A stretch of DNA of 5,906 bases, from NCBI GenBank assembly GCA_028288645.1, contig JAQBNJ010000401.1, positions 1 through 5,906 on the forward strand. The letters are read 5' to 3'. Each line of letters begins with the position of its first letter. Within the stretch, counting starts at the first letter, position 1. The stretch comes from Sediminibacterium sp. Lineage in GTDB: Bacteria > Bacteroidota > Bacteroidia > Chitinophagales > Chitinophagaceae. Below are positions 1 through 5,509 of the stretch, one piece after another. Both the position numbers and the translations under genes were made by a program. The notes beneath the pieces were generated by a model. The model saw nothing but the letters and a program-made list of their open reading frames with translations, made no database searches and was not told the DNA's origin.

Positions 1-1
1 C

Positions 2-58
2 AGTAATGATAAGAGTGTGCCGTTGAACCCCGAGCCATGGTTAAAACCACAGAGATAA
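2..58 (+). CDS. Possible C-terminal tail of an upstream gene (partial)
   Basis: One forward frame is open from the left edge for 18 codons and ends in two consecutive TAA stops (56-61). It would read SNDKSVPLNPEPWLKPQR, which looks like ordinary protein (Pro, Trp, charged residues); the other two forward frames stop by position 24. It ends 21 nt before the first hairpin element, where a gene end would be expected. Eighteen codons are too few to identify a family. The minus strand is also open here for 12 codons from an ATG at 38, so a divergent gene starting in this stretch cannot be excluded. An upstream glycerol-metabolism gene would fit the context, but nothing in these residues shows it. 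Confidence 0.3.
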   Translation, partial: SNDKSVPLNPEPWLKPQR

Positions 59-78
59 TAAATAGCCGCTTCAATTTA

Positions 79-182
79 TTTTTTTTTGAAACACATAGGG
101 GCATAGGAAAAGAGAAGGACACATAGATAAATACTATGTATCCTTGGTTCTAAACTATGTCCCTATGTGTTTCAAAAAAAAA
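79..182. repeat. 104-nt nested palindrome (CATAG-word element)
   Basis: The outer arms are 79-106 and 155-182: 28 base pairs with one G-T wobble (101/160), running from a T9 tract through GAAACACATAGGG to its complement and an A9 tract. A second hairpin sits inside: 115-126 pairs with 134-145 (12 positions, one mismatch) around the loop ATAAATA. The word CATAG, or its complement, recurs in all four arms. The element fills most of the gap before glpK. The T tract on one side and A tract on the other mean it could terminate transcription in either direction, but its length and nested structure are more like a dispersed REP- or MITE-like element. It encodes no protein. Confidence 0.85.
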
Positions 183-272
183 TCGATTCGAACCTTGTTA
201 CATTCATAAAACAATCACCTCAAATACTACCAATCAGCCCAATTTATATTTCTAATTAGTATAACTTCAATC

Positions 273-281
273 AAACGATTG
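273..281 (+). promoter_or_regulatory. AAACGATTG leader motif before glpK
   Basis: The 9-mer AAACGATTG ends 6 nt before the glpK ATG at 288. An identical 9-mer ends 4 nt before the aquaporin ATG. It has no clear Shine-Dalgarno character. It could be a shared translational leader, a regulator half-site or chance. It contains the in-frame TTG at 279 that would extend GlpK by three residues. Because the same bases lie outside the coding region in front of the aquaporin, this favours ATG 288 as the real start. Confidence 0.3.
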
Positions 282-287
282 TTCACA

Positions 288-1775
288 ATGGATCAATATA
301 TCCTATCCTTCGACCAGGGCACCACCAGCAGCCGCGCCATAGTATTCAATAAAAAAGGCGCGATCATTTCCGTTGCACAAAAAGAATTTACACAGATCTT
401 TCCCAAACCGGGATGGGTAGAGCATGATGCGAATGAGATCTGGAGCACACAATTGGGTGTTGCCGCAGAAGCAATCACCAAAGCGGGATTGACCGTTGCG
501 AATATTGCGGGCATTGGTATCACCAACCAAAGAGAAACAACGGTTTTATGGGACAGGTCCACCGGCCAGCCGATAAACAATGACATTGTTTGGCAGGACA
601 GACTCACCGCGGCTTTCTGTGATACTTTAAAAGAAGGAACAGATAAAACCATCCAGCAAAAAACAGGAAAGGTTGTTGACGCGTATTTCTCCGCCACCAA
701 AGTAAAATGGATCCTCGATAATGTAAGTGGCGCAAGGGACAGGGCGAATAAAGGAGAATTATGTTTCGGCACTGTGGATAGCTGGCTCTTATGGAAACTC
801 ACCAACGGAACTGTGCATGCAACCGATGTATCCAATGCATCGCGCACGATGTTATTCAATATCCATTCATTGCAATGGGATGAAGAGTTACTGAAGATCT
901 TTGATGTGCCCGCATCTATGTTACCCGAAGTGCGCAGCAGCAGTGAAGTGTATGGACACACGCAGAATATTTTAACCGCGCATAATATTCCTATCGCTGG
1001 AATAGCAGGGGACCAGCAGGCGGCATTATTCGGGCAGATGTGTACGCAACCCGGCATGGTAAAGAACACATACGGCACAGGATGTTTTATGTTGATGAAT
1101 ACGGGAGAAAAAGCGATCGCATCTACCAATAATTTATTAACAACCGTTGCCTGGAAAGTAAACGGCGTAACACACTATGCACTGGAAGGAAGCGTATTCA
1201 TCGCCGGTGCCGTAGTTCAATGGCTGCGCGATGGGTTAAAAATTATACGCATATCCGCGGAAGTAGAATCACTAGCCGCGGAAGTAGAAAGCAGTGATGG
1301 CGTATATGTTGTTCCCGCATTTGCCGGGCTCGGCGCTCCTTACTGGAACCAGCATGCCCGCGGAACTATCGTGGGCATTACCCGTGGAACAACCGGCGCA
1401 CATTTCGCCCGCGCAGCATTAGACAGCATCGCGTACCAAACCATGGATGTATTAAAAGCCATGGAAGCCGATTCAGGAATTGCCATCAAAGAATTGCGCG
1501 TAGATGGTGGTGCAACAGCCAACAACCTGCTCATGCAGTTTCAAAGCGACTTGCTAAATACAAAAGTGGTACGCCCAACCGTTGTAGAAACCACTGCATT
1601 AGGCGCAGCTTATTTAGCCGGCCTCGCAGTAGGTTACTGGAGCAGCACCGAAGACATCCAGCAACAATGGCAAATGGAAAGAGTATTCTCTCCATCCATG
1701 GATGATGCCAAACGAAATGAATTATCCGAAGGCTGGAAGCGTGCTATCAACACGGCAGTTAGCTGGAGCGTTTAA
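288..1775 (+). CDS. glpK: Glycerol kinase
   Basis: This cytoplasmic FGGY-family kinase phosphorylates glycerol with ATP to sn-glycerol-3-phosphate, trapping glycerol brought in by the neighbouring channel. The product is 495 residues, close to the 502 of E. coli GlpK, and collinear with it from memory. Visible motifs are the N-terminal phosphate loop DQGTTSSR (9-16), the ITNQRET glycerol site (R82, E83), [11 protein letters not shown] (Y133), the catalytic-base motif [13 protein letters not shown] (D242), the YGTGCFML segment, and the C-terminal [18 protein letters not shown] (404-421) and [21 protein letters not shown] 288 is preferred over an in-frame TTG at 279 because E. coli-like N-termini begin near here and the TTG lies in a leader motif. 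The loop before GDQQ (about 224-236) lacks the GGTR residues that bind fructose-1,6-bisphosphate in E. coli, and also the HFFG-type histidine loop phosphorylated by HPr in Firmicutes. No Shine-Dalgarno is visible. The best -7-like match upstream (TATATTTC, 245-252) is too weak to call. Confidence 0.97.
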   Translation: MDQYILSFDQGTTSSRAIVFNKKGAIISVAQKEFTQIFPKPGWVEHDANEIWSTQLGVAAEAITKAGLTVANIAGIGITNQRETTVLWDRSTGQPINNDIVWQDRLTAAFCDTLKEGTDKTIQQKTGKVVDAYFSATKVKWILDNVSGARDRANKGELCFGTVDSWLLWKLTNGTVHATDVSNASRTMLFNIHSLQWDEELLKIFDVPASMLPEVRSSSEVYGHTQNILTAHNIPIAGIAGDQQAALFGQMCTQPGMVKNTYGTGCFMLMNTGEKAIASTNNLLTTVAWKVNGVTHYALEGSVFIAGAVVQWLRDGLKIIRISAEVESLAAEVESSDGVYVVPAFAGLGAPYWNQHARGTIVGITRGTTGAHFARAALDSIAYQTMDVLKAMEADSGIAIKELRVDGGATANNLLMQFQSDLLNTKVVRPTVVETTALGAAYLAGLAVGYWSSTEDIQQQWQMERVFSPSMDDAKRNELSEGWKRAINTAVSWSV

Positions 1776-1780
1776 TTCGG

Positions 1781-1866
1781 TCCATAGTCGATGGTCCATA
1801 GTACATAGCAATCTCCGAAAATTAGTAACTGCTATGGAATATGGACTATCAACCATGGACTATGGG
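1781..1866. repeat. Imperfect palindrome between glpK and aquaporin (CCATAG-word element)
   Basis: Outer arm 1781-1794 pairs with 1853-1866 (one mismatch and one wobble; core TCCATAGTC against GACTATGGG). Inner segments TCCATA (1795-1800) with TATGGA (1840-1845) and CATAGCA (1804-1810) with TGCTATG (1830-1836) continue the stem, with bulges. The loop is about 1811-1829. The word CCATAGT or its complement appears about four times. The element fills most of the 138-nt gap between two genes that should act together. In an mRNA it would fold into a stem that could partly terminate transcription, protect the upstream message or uncouple the two genes. The sequence differs from the element at 79-182, though both are rich in CATAG/CTATG. 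Confidence 0.75.
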
Positions 1867-1900
1867 CATTTCCCAAACTTTTCCTATCTTATCCCCCTAA

Positions 1901-1909
1901 AAACGATTG
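1901..1909 (+). promoter_or_regulatory. AAACGATTG leader motif before the aquaporin gene
   Basis: This is the second exact copy of the 9-mer found just before glpK, here ending 4 nt upstream of the ATG at 1914. It supports shared translational or transcriptional control of kinase and channel, but two copies are too few to exclude coincidence. Confidence 0.3.
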
Positions 1910-1913
1910 CAAT

Positions 1914-2621
1914 ATGACTCCCTTCATTGCTGAACTGGCCGGTAGCGCCCTGTTAATTATTCTTGGCGACGGTGTTGTTGCCAACGTGATCCTCAACAAA
2001 ACAAAAGGTAATAACGGCGGATTGATCGCCATCACATTTGGTTGGGCCATTGCGGTATTTGTAGCTGTATATGCAACTGCATCCTCGAGTGGTGCCCACT
2101 TAAATCCTGCAGTAACGCTCGCATTGGCAAGCATCGGTAAATTTGAATGGTCGCTTGTGCCAACGTATTTGCTTGCACAATTATTAGGCTCCATGCTCGG
2201 CGCATTGATCATGTGGATCGCCTATCGCCAGCACTTTAATGCTACGGAAGATGCAGCCACCAAACTCGGCGTATTCTGCACATCGCCCGCCATCAATAAA
2301 CCCGTAGATAATTTTCTTTCTGAATTGATCGGCACGTTTGTTTTTGTGTTTGCTATTCTCTTCATTGTAAAATCAGATAATTCATTGGGTTCACTGGATG
2401 CATTACCTGTTGCTTTACTCGTATTAGGTATCGGCCTCAGCTTAGGTGGCCCTACAGGTTACGCCATCAATCCAACAAGAGACCTCGGCCCGCGTATCAT
2501 GCATGCCTTGTTGCCAATGAAAAACAAAGGTGGAAGTGATTGGGCTTATAGCTGGATACCGGTTATCGGGCCGATAGCGGGTGGGGTGTTGGCGGCGTTG
2601 GTGTATCAATGGATTGTATAA
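1914..2621 (+). CDS. glpF: Aquaglyceroporin, GlpF-type glycerol facilitator (MIP family)
   Basis: This inner-membrane channel allows passive entry of glycerol and possibly other small polyols or water. It has 235 residues and about six hydrophobic segments with the two family half-helices. The first half-helix is SGAHLNPAVTLAL (NPA at 64-66); the second is GPTGYAINPTRDLGPR (N186, P187, T188, R189, D190). The Asp after the Arg is typical of glycerol facilitators rather than strict water channels. Lining up with E. coli GlpF gives a selectivity filter of W44, Y183 and R189, equivalent to W48, F200 and R206, so a glycerol-type pore is likely. The oddity is NPT instead of the usual second NPA, one base away from an Ala codon. 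It lies 138 nt after glpK on the same strand, consistent with one uptake-and-phosphorylation unit interrupted by a hairpin element. The symbol rests on family and neighbour; transport specificity is inferred. Confidence 0.93.
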   Translation: MTPFIAELAGSALLIILGDGVVANVILNKTKGNNGGLIAITFGWAIAVFVAVYATASSSGAHLNPAVTLALASIGKFEWSLVPTYLLAQLLGSMLGALIMWIAYRQHFNATEDAATKLGVFCTSPAINKPVDNFLSELIGTFVFVFAILFIVKSDNSLGSLDALPVALLVLGIGLSLGGPTGYAINPTRDLGPRIMHALLPMKNKGGSDWAYSWIPVIGPIAGGVLAALVYQWIV

Positions 2622-2656
2622 ATCTTGTAGTATTTAGGAATAATTAAAGTGATGAT

Positions 2657-2902
2657 ATGAGTGATATAGAAAGGCTCATTAGTGTCTTTAATAAAAATGA
2701 TGAAAGTTTAGTGAGTGAGATTAATGTCGATCATATTAATCTTGAAGATTTTCGAATCATTTTTAGTCCTCCTGCCGACGATAGAGATTTGTGTAATGTA
2801 TACCCAATTGGACAGGATGAAGCTTTTAAATTAAAGCCGTTAATTGATATCGATTTTAATTTTTCTACGTATGTATATCAACTCGATTATTTTGCTAAAT
2901 AA
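2657..2902 (+). CDS. Small acidic AT-rich protein, possibly DUF7683/immunity-like
   Basis: The product has 81 residues and no membrane segment or signal peptide. It is acidic, with many Asp and Glu. The order of features is an N-terminal IERLISVFNKNDESLVSEI strand-like stretch, then INLEDFRIIF, a PPADDRDLCNVYPI segment (YPI near 48-50), and a C-terminal STYVYQLDYF. From memory this layout resembles the small DUF7683 family, whose members often sit near polymorphic-toxin or SMI1-like immunity genes; I could not check this. A hand count gives 73 G+C of 246 (about 30%), against roughly half in the adjacent aquaporin (29 of 60 in 2401-2460), which suggests recent acquisition. Start ATG 2657 follows an in-frame TAA at 2645, so no longer start is available. 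It begins 35 nt after the aquaporin stop and could be read from the same transcript. No toxin gene is adjacent. Function is unknown. Confidence 0.7.
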   Translation: MSDIERLISVFNKNDESLVSEINVDHINLEDFRIIFSPPADDRDLCNVYPIGQDEAFKLKPLIDIDFNFSTYVYQLDYFAK

Positions 2903-2917
2903 GGTTTTGCCATAACA

Positions 2918-3044
2918 ACTCTGCGTTAACTCTGCTTCTCCCTGTCTCTGCGGTGAATGCGATCCTCAACAAAACGAGATTCATCAAACTTTGAGATTCA
3001 ATTCACCGCAGAGAACATGAGATCGCAGAGTTGCCGCAGAGAAT
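2918..3044. repeat. Long palindrome of CTCTGCG words
   Basis: The left arm (about 2918-2970) and right arm (about 2991-3044) are near reverse complements over about 53 nt. The best core is TCTCTGCGGTGAAT (2945-2958) against ATTCACCGCAGAGA (3001-3014). Each arm carries the word CTCTGC, or its complement, about three times. The spacer is about 20 nt (2971-2990). The element starts 15 nt after the stop of the small acidic gene. A forward reading frame of 109 codons spans this element and the next but has the composition of the repeats and no recognisable protein features, so the stretch is treated as noncoding. Such CTCTGCG palindromes are, from memory, common intergenic elements in Chitinophagaceae-like genomes. 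Confidence 0.85.
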
Positions 3045-3045
3045 T

Positions 3046-3220
3046 GCCCCAGCGGGGCTACCGCTTTGTAGCAAAAACATTTAGCGTGATTTTATTTTGC
3101 CCCATCGGGGCAACCCTCCGCAATCCCGAGCCGTCGCGGGTAGCCCTTACAGGGCAATCGAAATGTGCAACGCTTTTTTCTACAAAGCGGTTATCCCTAG
3201 CGGGATATTGTTGCGCATTT
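3046..3220. repeat. Compound element of several GC-rich hairpins within a long stem
   Basis: Short hairpins follow one another: GCCCC-AGC-GGGGC (3046-3058), TTGCCCC-ATC-GGGGCAA (3097-3113), CCCG/CGGG (3125-3140), GCCCT-TAC-AGGGC (3143-3155) and ATCCC-TAGC-GGGAT (3193-3206). They are framed by a perfect 11-bp long-range pair, CCGCTTTGTAG (3061-3071) with CTACAAAGCGG (3180-3190). A further pair, AAATGTGCAAC (3161-3171) with GTTGCGCATTT (3210-3220), has one wobble. The element abuts the previous one and ends about 30 nt before the stop codon of the convergent AI-2E gene, so it may act as its terminator. The repeated CCC-3nt-GGG pattern is the family's signature here. Confidence 0.85.
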
Positions 3221-3248
3221 TATAACCGCCTGATCACATACACTCTTT

Positions 3249-4337
3249 TTATTTTTTCTTCCTATTCCCCAAAAACGGCACATTAAAAGAAATCGTCGGC
3301 ACCGGTTTTCGTTTTCTCGCCGGCACCGGTTTCTGGTATTCGATATAATAGATCCGCAATAAAATAATAAAATAGGAAATGATCAGGGGCCCGAAAACCA
3401 AACCGGTGATCCCGAAATATTGCACACCAATGATCACACCCAATACCGTTACGATAGGATGTACATCCGCCATCCGTTTCGCCAAAACAAAACGCACCAC
3501 ATTATCCATGCTGCTCAATACGATCAATCCCCAGCCCAATATGAATAATCCCTGCCAGGTTAAATGATTCGCCAATAAATAGATGGCCATCGGTATCCAC
3601 ACCAGACCAGTGCCGATCAATGGTAAGATAGATGCGAAGCCGGTAAGCACAGCGTAGAAACCGGGTTCGCTTACACCGGCAATAACATAGGAGATATAGG
3701 CTATGAAACCCTGGACCACGGCAATAAGCGGAACACCCACTGCATTACTGAATGTTTGCGCTTTTAATTCATGGCCGAACATTTCTATTTTATGCCTGCC
3801 AAAAGGAAGATAGAAAACGATCGCCGCTTCCATCCTGTTGATATTAGTGATGAGGAAATACAAAAAGAAATACATCATCGTTATCGCGCCCAATAAATTT
3901 AATCCCTGGTTCAGTAAAGAAGAAATAAAACTGGTGAGATAACCTTCGGCCTGCGCAATATTTTTATCGGAGATCAACACCACATGAAATTTCTGCTGTA
4001 AGATTGCATCGAGGTTTTTGAGCGGCTGGATAATAGTTGCCTGCATATTACCGGCTATCTGCTCCACTTTTCCAAACAACATCGTTGCCAATAAAGAGAT
4101 GGGTAAAAGAATAATGAAGAATGAAATAAATATCACAAGCAAAGCCGCCCAGGTTTTTTTCCAGCGTTTCTTCTTGATCAGCCATTCCACGAAAGGTTTG
4201 CTTAACACGTAGAACATTACCGCCGCCAAAAAAGCCGTAAAAAATTCGATCAGGCTAAACAGCAGGAACACTGCGAAAATTACGATCACGCTTAAGAAGA
4301 AATATTTGTTTATCTTATGGTCGGGTTGGGTATCCAT
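3249..4337 (-). CDS. AI-2E family transporter (PerM/TqsA/YdiK-like membrane protein)
   Basis: This 362-residue inner-membrane protein has the size and layout of the AI-2E transporter family (formerly UPF0118). Hydrophobic segments lie at about 12-30, 31-47, 62-88, 141-163, 200-222, 228-256, 262-278 and 296-330. A soluble loop (about 90-140) separates the N-terminal pairs from the rest, as is usual in the family. Family-like motifs are ILPLIGTGLVWIPMAIYLL (about 237-255), the DNVVRFVLAKRMADVHPIV stretch (278-296) and GVQYFGITGLVFGPLI (304-319). The C-terminal tail (about 336-362) is strongly basic (RKRKP, RKKK) and should face the cytoplasm. Members have been linked to autoinducer-2 export (TqsA) and to ion or proton antiport; the substrate cannot be read from sequence. 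It is convergent with the small acidic gene and divergent from the YtxH operon, with 109 nt between start codons. No luxS is visible nearby, so the quorum-sensing name should not be taken literally. Confidence 0.9.
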   Translation of the reverse strand: MDTQPDHKINKYFFLSVIVIFAVFLLFSLIEFFTAFLAAVMFYVLSKPFVEWLIKKKRWKKTWAALLVIFISFFIILLPISLLATMLFGKVEQIAGNMQATIIQPLKNLDAILQQKFHVVLISDKNIAQAEGYLTSFISSLLNQGLNLLGAITMMYFFLYFLITNINRMEAAIVFYLPFGRHKIEMFGHELKAQTFSNAVGVPLIAVVQGFIAYISYVIAGVSEPGFYAVLTGFASILPLIGTGLVWIPMAIYLLANHLTWQGLFILGWGLIVLSSMDNVVRFVLAKRMADVHPIVTVLGVIIGVQYFGITGLVFGPLIISYFIILLRIYYIEYQKPVPARKRKPVPTISFNVPFLGNRKKK

Positions 4338-4379
4338 GGTAACTCATGTAAAGGTCTGTCGTGAAGATAAACAATTTTG

Positions 4380-4387
4380 CATCTTTG
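4380..4387 (+). promoter_or_regulatory. Possible Bacteroidota -7 element for the YtxH operon
   Basis: CATCTTTG matches the Bacteroidota -7 consensus TAnnTTTG except for the first base and lies 59 nt before the ATG at 4447, within the 109-nt divergent gap. A second near match, CAATTTTG, is at 4372-4379. No convincing -33 TTG-type element sits at the expected distance upstream, so the call is weak. The leader from here to the start is A-rich, as is common for Bacteroidota genes without a Shine-Dalgarno. Confidence 0.3.
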
Positions 4388-4446
4388 CGCCCGGCACAAT
4401 CATTATTCACGCAACAACACAAATAAGTCACGATAAAATTCAAAGT

Positions 4447-4653
4447 ATGAGTAATAAATTTATAGCAGGAGTATTACTTGGCGCAGTTGCCGGAACGGCC
4501 CTGGTACTTTTTCTGAATAGTGAGAAAGGGAAGGAGCTTATCAAAGACCTGAAAGAAGGCGCGGGAAAAATGCAGGAGGACCTTAGTGACCTGGCCGATG
4601 ATGTTTTACAAAAAGGAAGATCATTTATGGATGAAACAGAACAGGCATCCTGA
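4447..4653 (+). CDS. YtxH domain-containing small membrane protein (copy 1)
   Basis: The product has 68 residues: a single N-terminal glycine/alanine-rich membrane helix (about 5-23, FIAGVLLGAVAGTALVLFL), then a charged amphipathic helix rich in Lys, Glu and Asp with the run KMQEDLSDLADDVLQKGRSF. This is the layout of YtxH-domain proteins, often stress-associated in Firmicutes and frequent in Bacteroidota. The start is set at ATG 4447: upstream in-frame codons run back into the divergent gene's leader and do not look like protein, while MSNKFIAG matches the start of the second copy at 5592. It heads a three-gene operon, with 9 nt to the next start. Molecular function is unknown; a membrane-anchored coiled-coil role at the envelope is inferred. 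Confidence 0.88.
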   Translation: MSNKFIAGVLLGAVAGTALVLFLNSEKGKELIKDLKEGAGKMQEDLSDLADDVLQKGRSFMDETEQAS

Positions 4654-4662
4654 AAAAATTGT

Positions 4663-5019
4663 ATGCAGGAAAAAACCGATAATTTTTTTACCGAAACACG
4701 CAAAGAACTGGAGCAATATATCCAGGACAGGTTGCTATTACTAAAACTGCAGGCCACCGAAAAAACGGCAAGGCTGGTGGCATTACTGTTTGTTGTACTG
4801 ATGATATCGCTGCTCGGATTTTTTGTACTGATATTTTTAAGCGTAATGGCCGGTGTATATTTCTCAACCACTACCAATAATCTCTATACTGGTTTTGGTA
4901 TTGTAGCCGGTTTTTACCTTGTGTTATTACTGGTCTTTGTTTTTTGCAGAAAATGGATCAGCAAACAGGTCATCAATATTGTGATCAGGATCTTCTTTGA
5001 TAAAAATGAAGAGAGATGA
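4663..5019 (+). CDS. Holin-like two-helix membrane protein (phage holin superfamily III type)
   Basis: The product has 118 residues. An N-terminal amphipathic helix (about 5-35, with ELEQYIQDRLLLLKLQATEK) is followed by two membrane helices (about 38-66 and 76-96) and a short basic then acidic C-terminus. This matches proteins annotated as phage holin family or Holin-X (PF07332-like) in Bacteroidota. They are chromosomal, usually lie next to YtxH genes, and are not lysis holins despite the name. No endolysin or phage gene is present here, which supports a housekeeping envelope role. It begins 9 nt after the YtxH stop, and its TGA overlaps the ATG of the next gene by 4 nt, pointing to translational coupling. 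Family assignment is by pattern and context; function is unknown. Confidence 0.82.
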   Translation: MQEKTDNFFTETRKELEQYIQDRLLLLKLQATEKTARLVALLFVVLMISLLGFFVLIFLSVMAGVYFSTTTNNLYTGFGIVAGFYLVLLLVFVFCRKWISKQVINIVIRIFFDKNEER

Positions 5020-5363
5020 AAAATTCGTACACAACAGATATCAATAACCTGGAAGATCTTCACTCCGAAATGCGCCGGGTAAAACAGCGTATCAACGAAC
5101 GGGAGAACGATCTAAGCGCGAGGTGGAACCGTTTACCCGAAGAAGCAGTAAAAGCATCCGTTACTGCCATACTTCCTGCGTTTATGGGCAACCAGGTAGC
5201 ATCTGGTGTTTGGAAATTGGTGAAAGCGGGCTATGATTTTTTCTATGGCGACAAGAATGATAAAACCGGCAATAGCTGGAAAGATACTCTTGCAGGCGGC
5301 GCTAAACAGGTTGGGCTGTTTGGTGCATTGAAACTGCTTTTTTCTATGTGGAAAGGGAAATGA
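5016..5363 (+). CDS. Uncharacterised protein coupled to the holin-like gene
   Basis: The product has 115 residues and I do not recognise a named family. The N-terminal third is a charged helix likely to form a coiled coil (about 9-35, with LHSEMRRVKQRINERENDL). The middle (about 41-77) is moderately hydrophobic and glycine-containing (PEEAVKASVTAILPAFMG, VWKLVKAGYDFFYG). A short Lys/Asp loop follows, then a C-terminal hydrophobic or amphipathic helix (LFGALKLLFSMWKGK). There is no clear signal peptide and no strong full-length membrane helix; peripheral membrane attachment is plausible. The ATG overlaps the preceding stop (ATGA, 5016-5019), so its production is probably tied to the holin-like protein and the two may interact. 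It is last in the operon and is followed 10 nt later by a palindromic element that may end the transcript. Confidence 0.8.
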   Translation: MKNSYTTDINNLEDLHSEMRRVKQRINERENDLSARWNRLPEEAVKASVTAILPAFMGNQVASGVWKLVKAGYDFFYGDKNDKTGNSWKDTLAGGAKQVGLFGALKLLFSMWKGK

Positions 5364-5373
5364 ATGTAGAACT

Positions 5374-5509
5374 CTGAACAAGGAATAATGAATGAAGAAG
5401 TGGGACCGCCGTTGTTGTGACCCCACAACAACATTCGTAATCCCGATCCGATGTTCAGGCAACCAACTGCAGTGGCCCATTACTTCTTCATTCAATATTC
5501 CTTGTTCAG
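5374..5509. repeat. 136-nt palindrome with 28-bp arms (GAACAAGGAATA element)
   Basis: Arm 5374-5401 (beginning CTGAACAAGGAATA) pairs with 5482-5509 over 28 positions with one mismatch; pairing continues less perfectly through GGGACC and GGCCC. Inside is a perfect 9-bp hairpin, GTTGTTGTG (5411-5419) with CACAACAAC (5424-5432), loop ACCC. The remaining spacer (about 5433-5473) shows no clear structure. Just outside the right arm the word TTCAATATTCC recurs (5491-5501 and 5512-5522, 21 nt apart). The element occupies most of the 228-nt gap between the operon and the second YtxH gene and may act as a terminator. The reading frames through it are just the palindrome read both ways. It is the best-preserved palindrome here after the one at 79-182. 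Confidence 0.88.

Noticed and set aside
293..1129. A 278-codon open frame on the minus strand inside glpK
   Set aside because: It lies antisense to clearly conserved glycerol kinase sequence, its translation has no recognisable motifs, and its composition reflects the kinase codons read backwards.
1255..1289. CCGCGGAAGTAGAA occurs twice 21 nt apart inside glpK (AEVES ... AEVES), looking like a tandem duplication
   Set aside because: The stretch from WLRD to GVYVV is 31 residues, the same length I count in E. coli GlpK, so nothing was inserted; it is a low-complexity helical segment with repeated codons.
2918..3220. CRISPR-like array suggested by repeated CTCTGCG and CCC-GGG words
   Set aside because: Repeats are inverted rather than direct, of unequal spacing and length, with no regular unique spacers and no cas genes.
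2957..3286. A 109-codon forward open frame across the repeat cluster
   Set aside because: It consists of the palindromic repeats translated, runs into the 3' end of the convergent AI-2E gene, and has no protein-like organisation.
3249..4337. The AI-2E transporter as part of a quorum-sensing locus
   Set aside because: No luxS, Lsr-like or signalling gene is visible, and most members of this family have no proven autoinducer role.
4663..5019. The holin-like gene as evidence of a prophage or lysis cassette
   Set aside because: No endolysin, spanin, integrase or structural gene is present; holin superfamily III-like genes beside YtxH genes are ordinary chromosomal genes in Bacteroidota.
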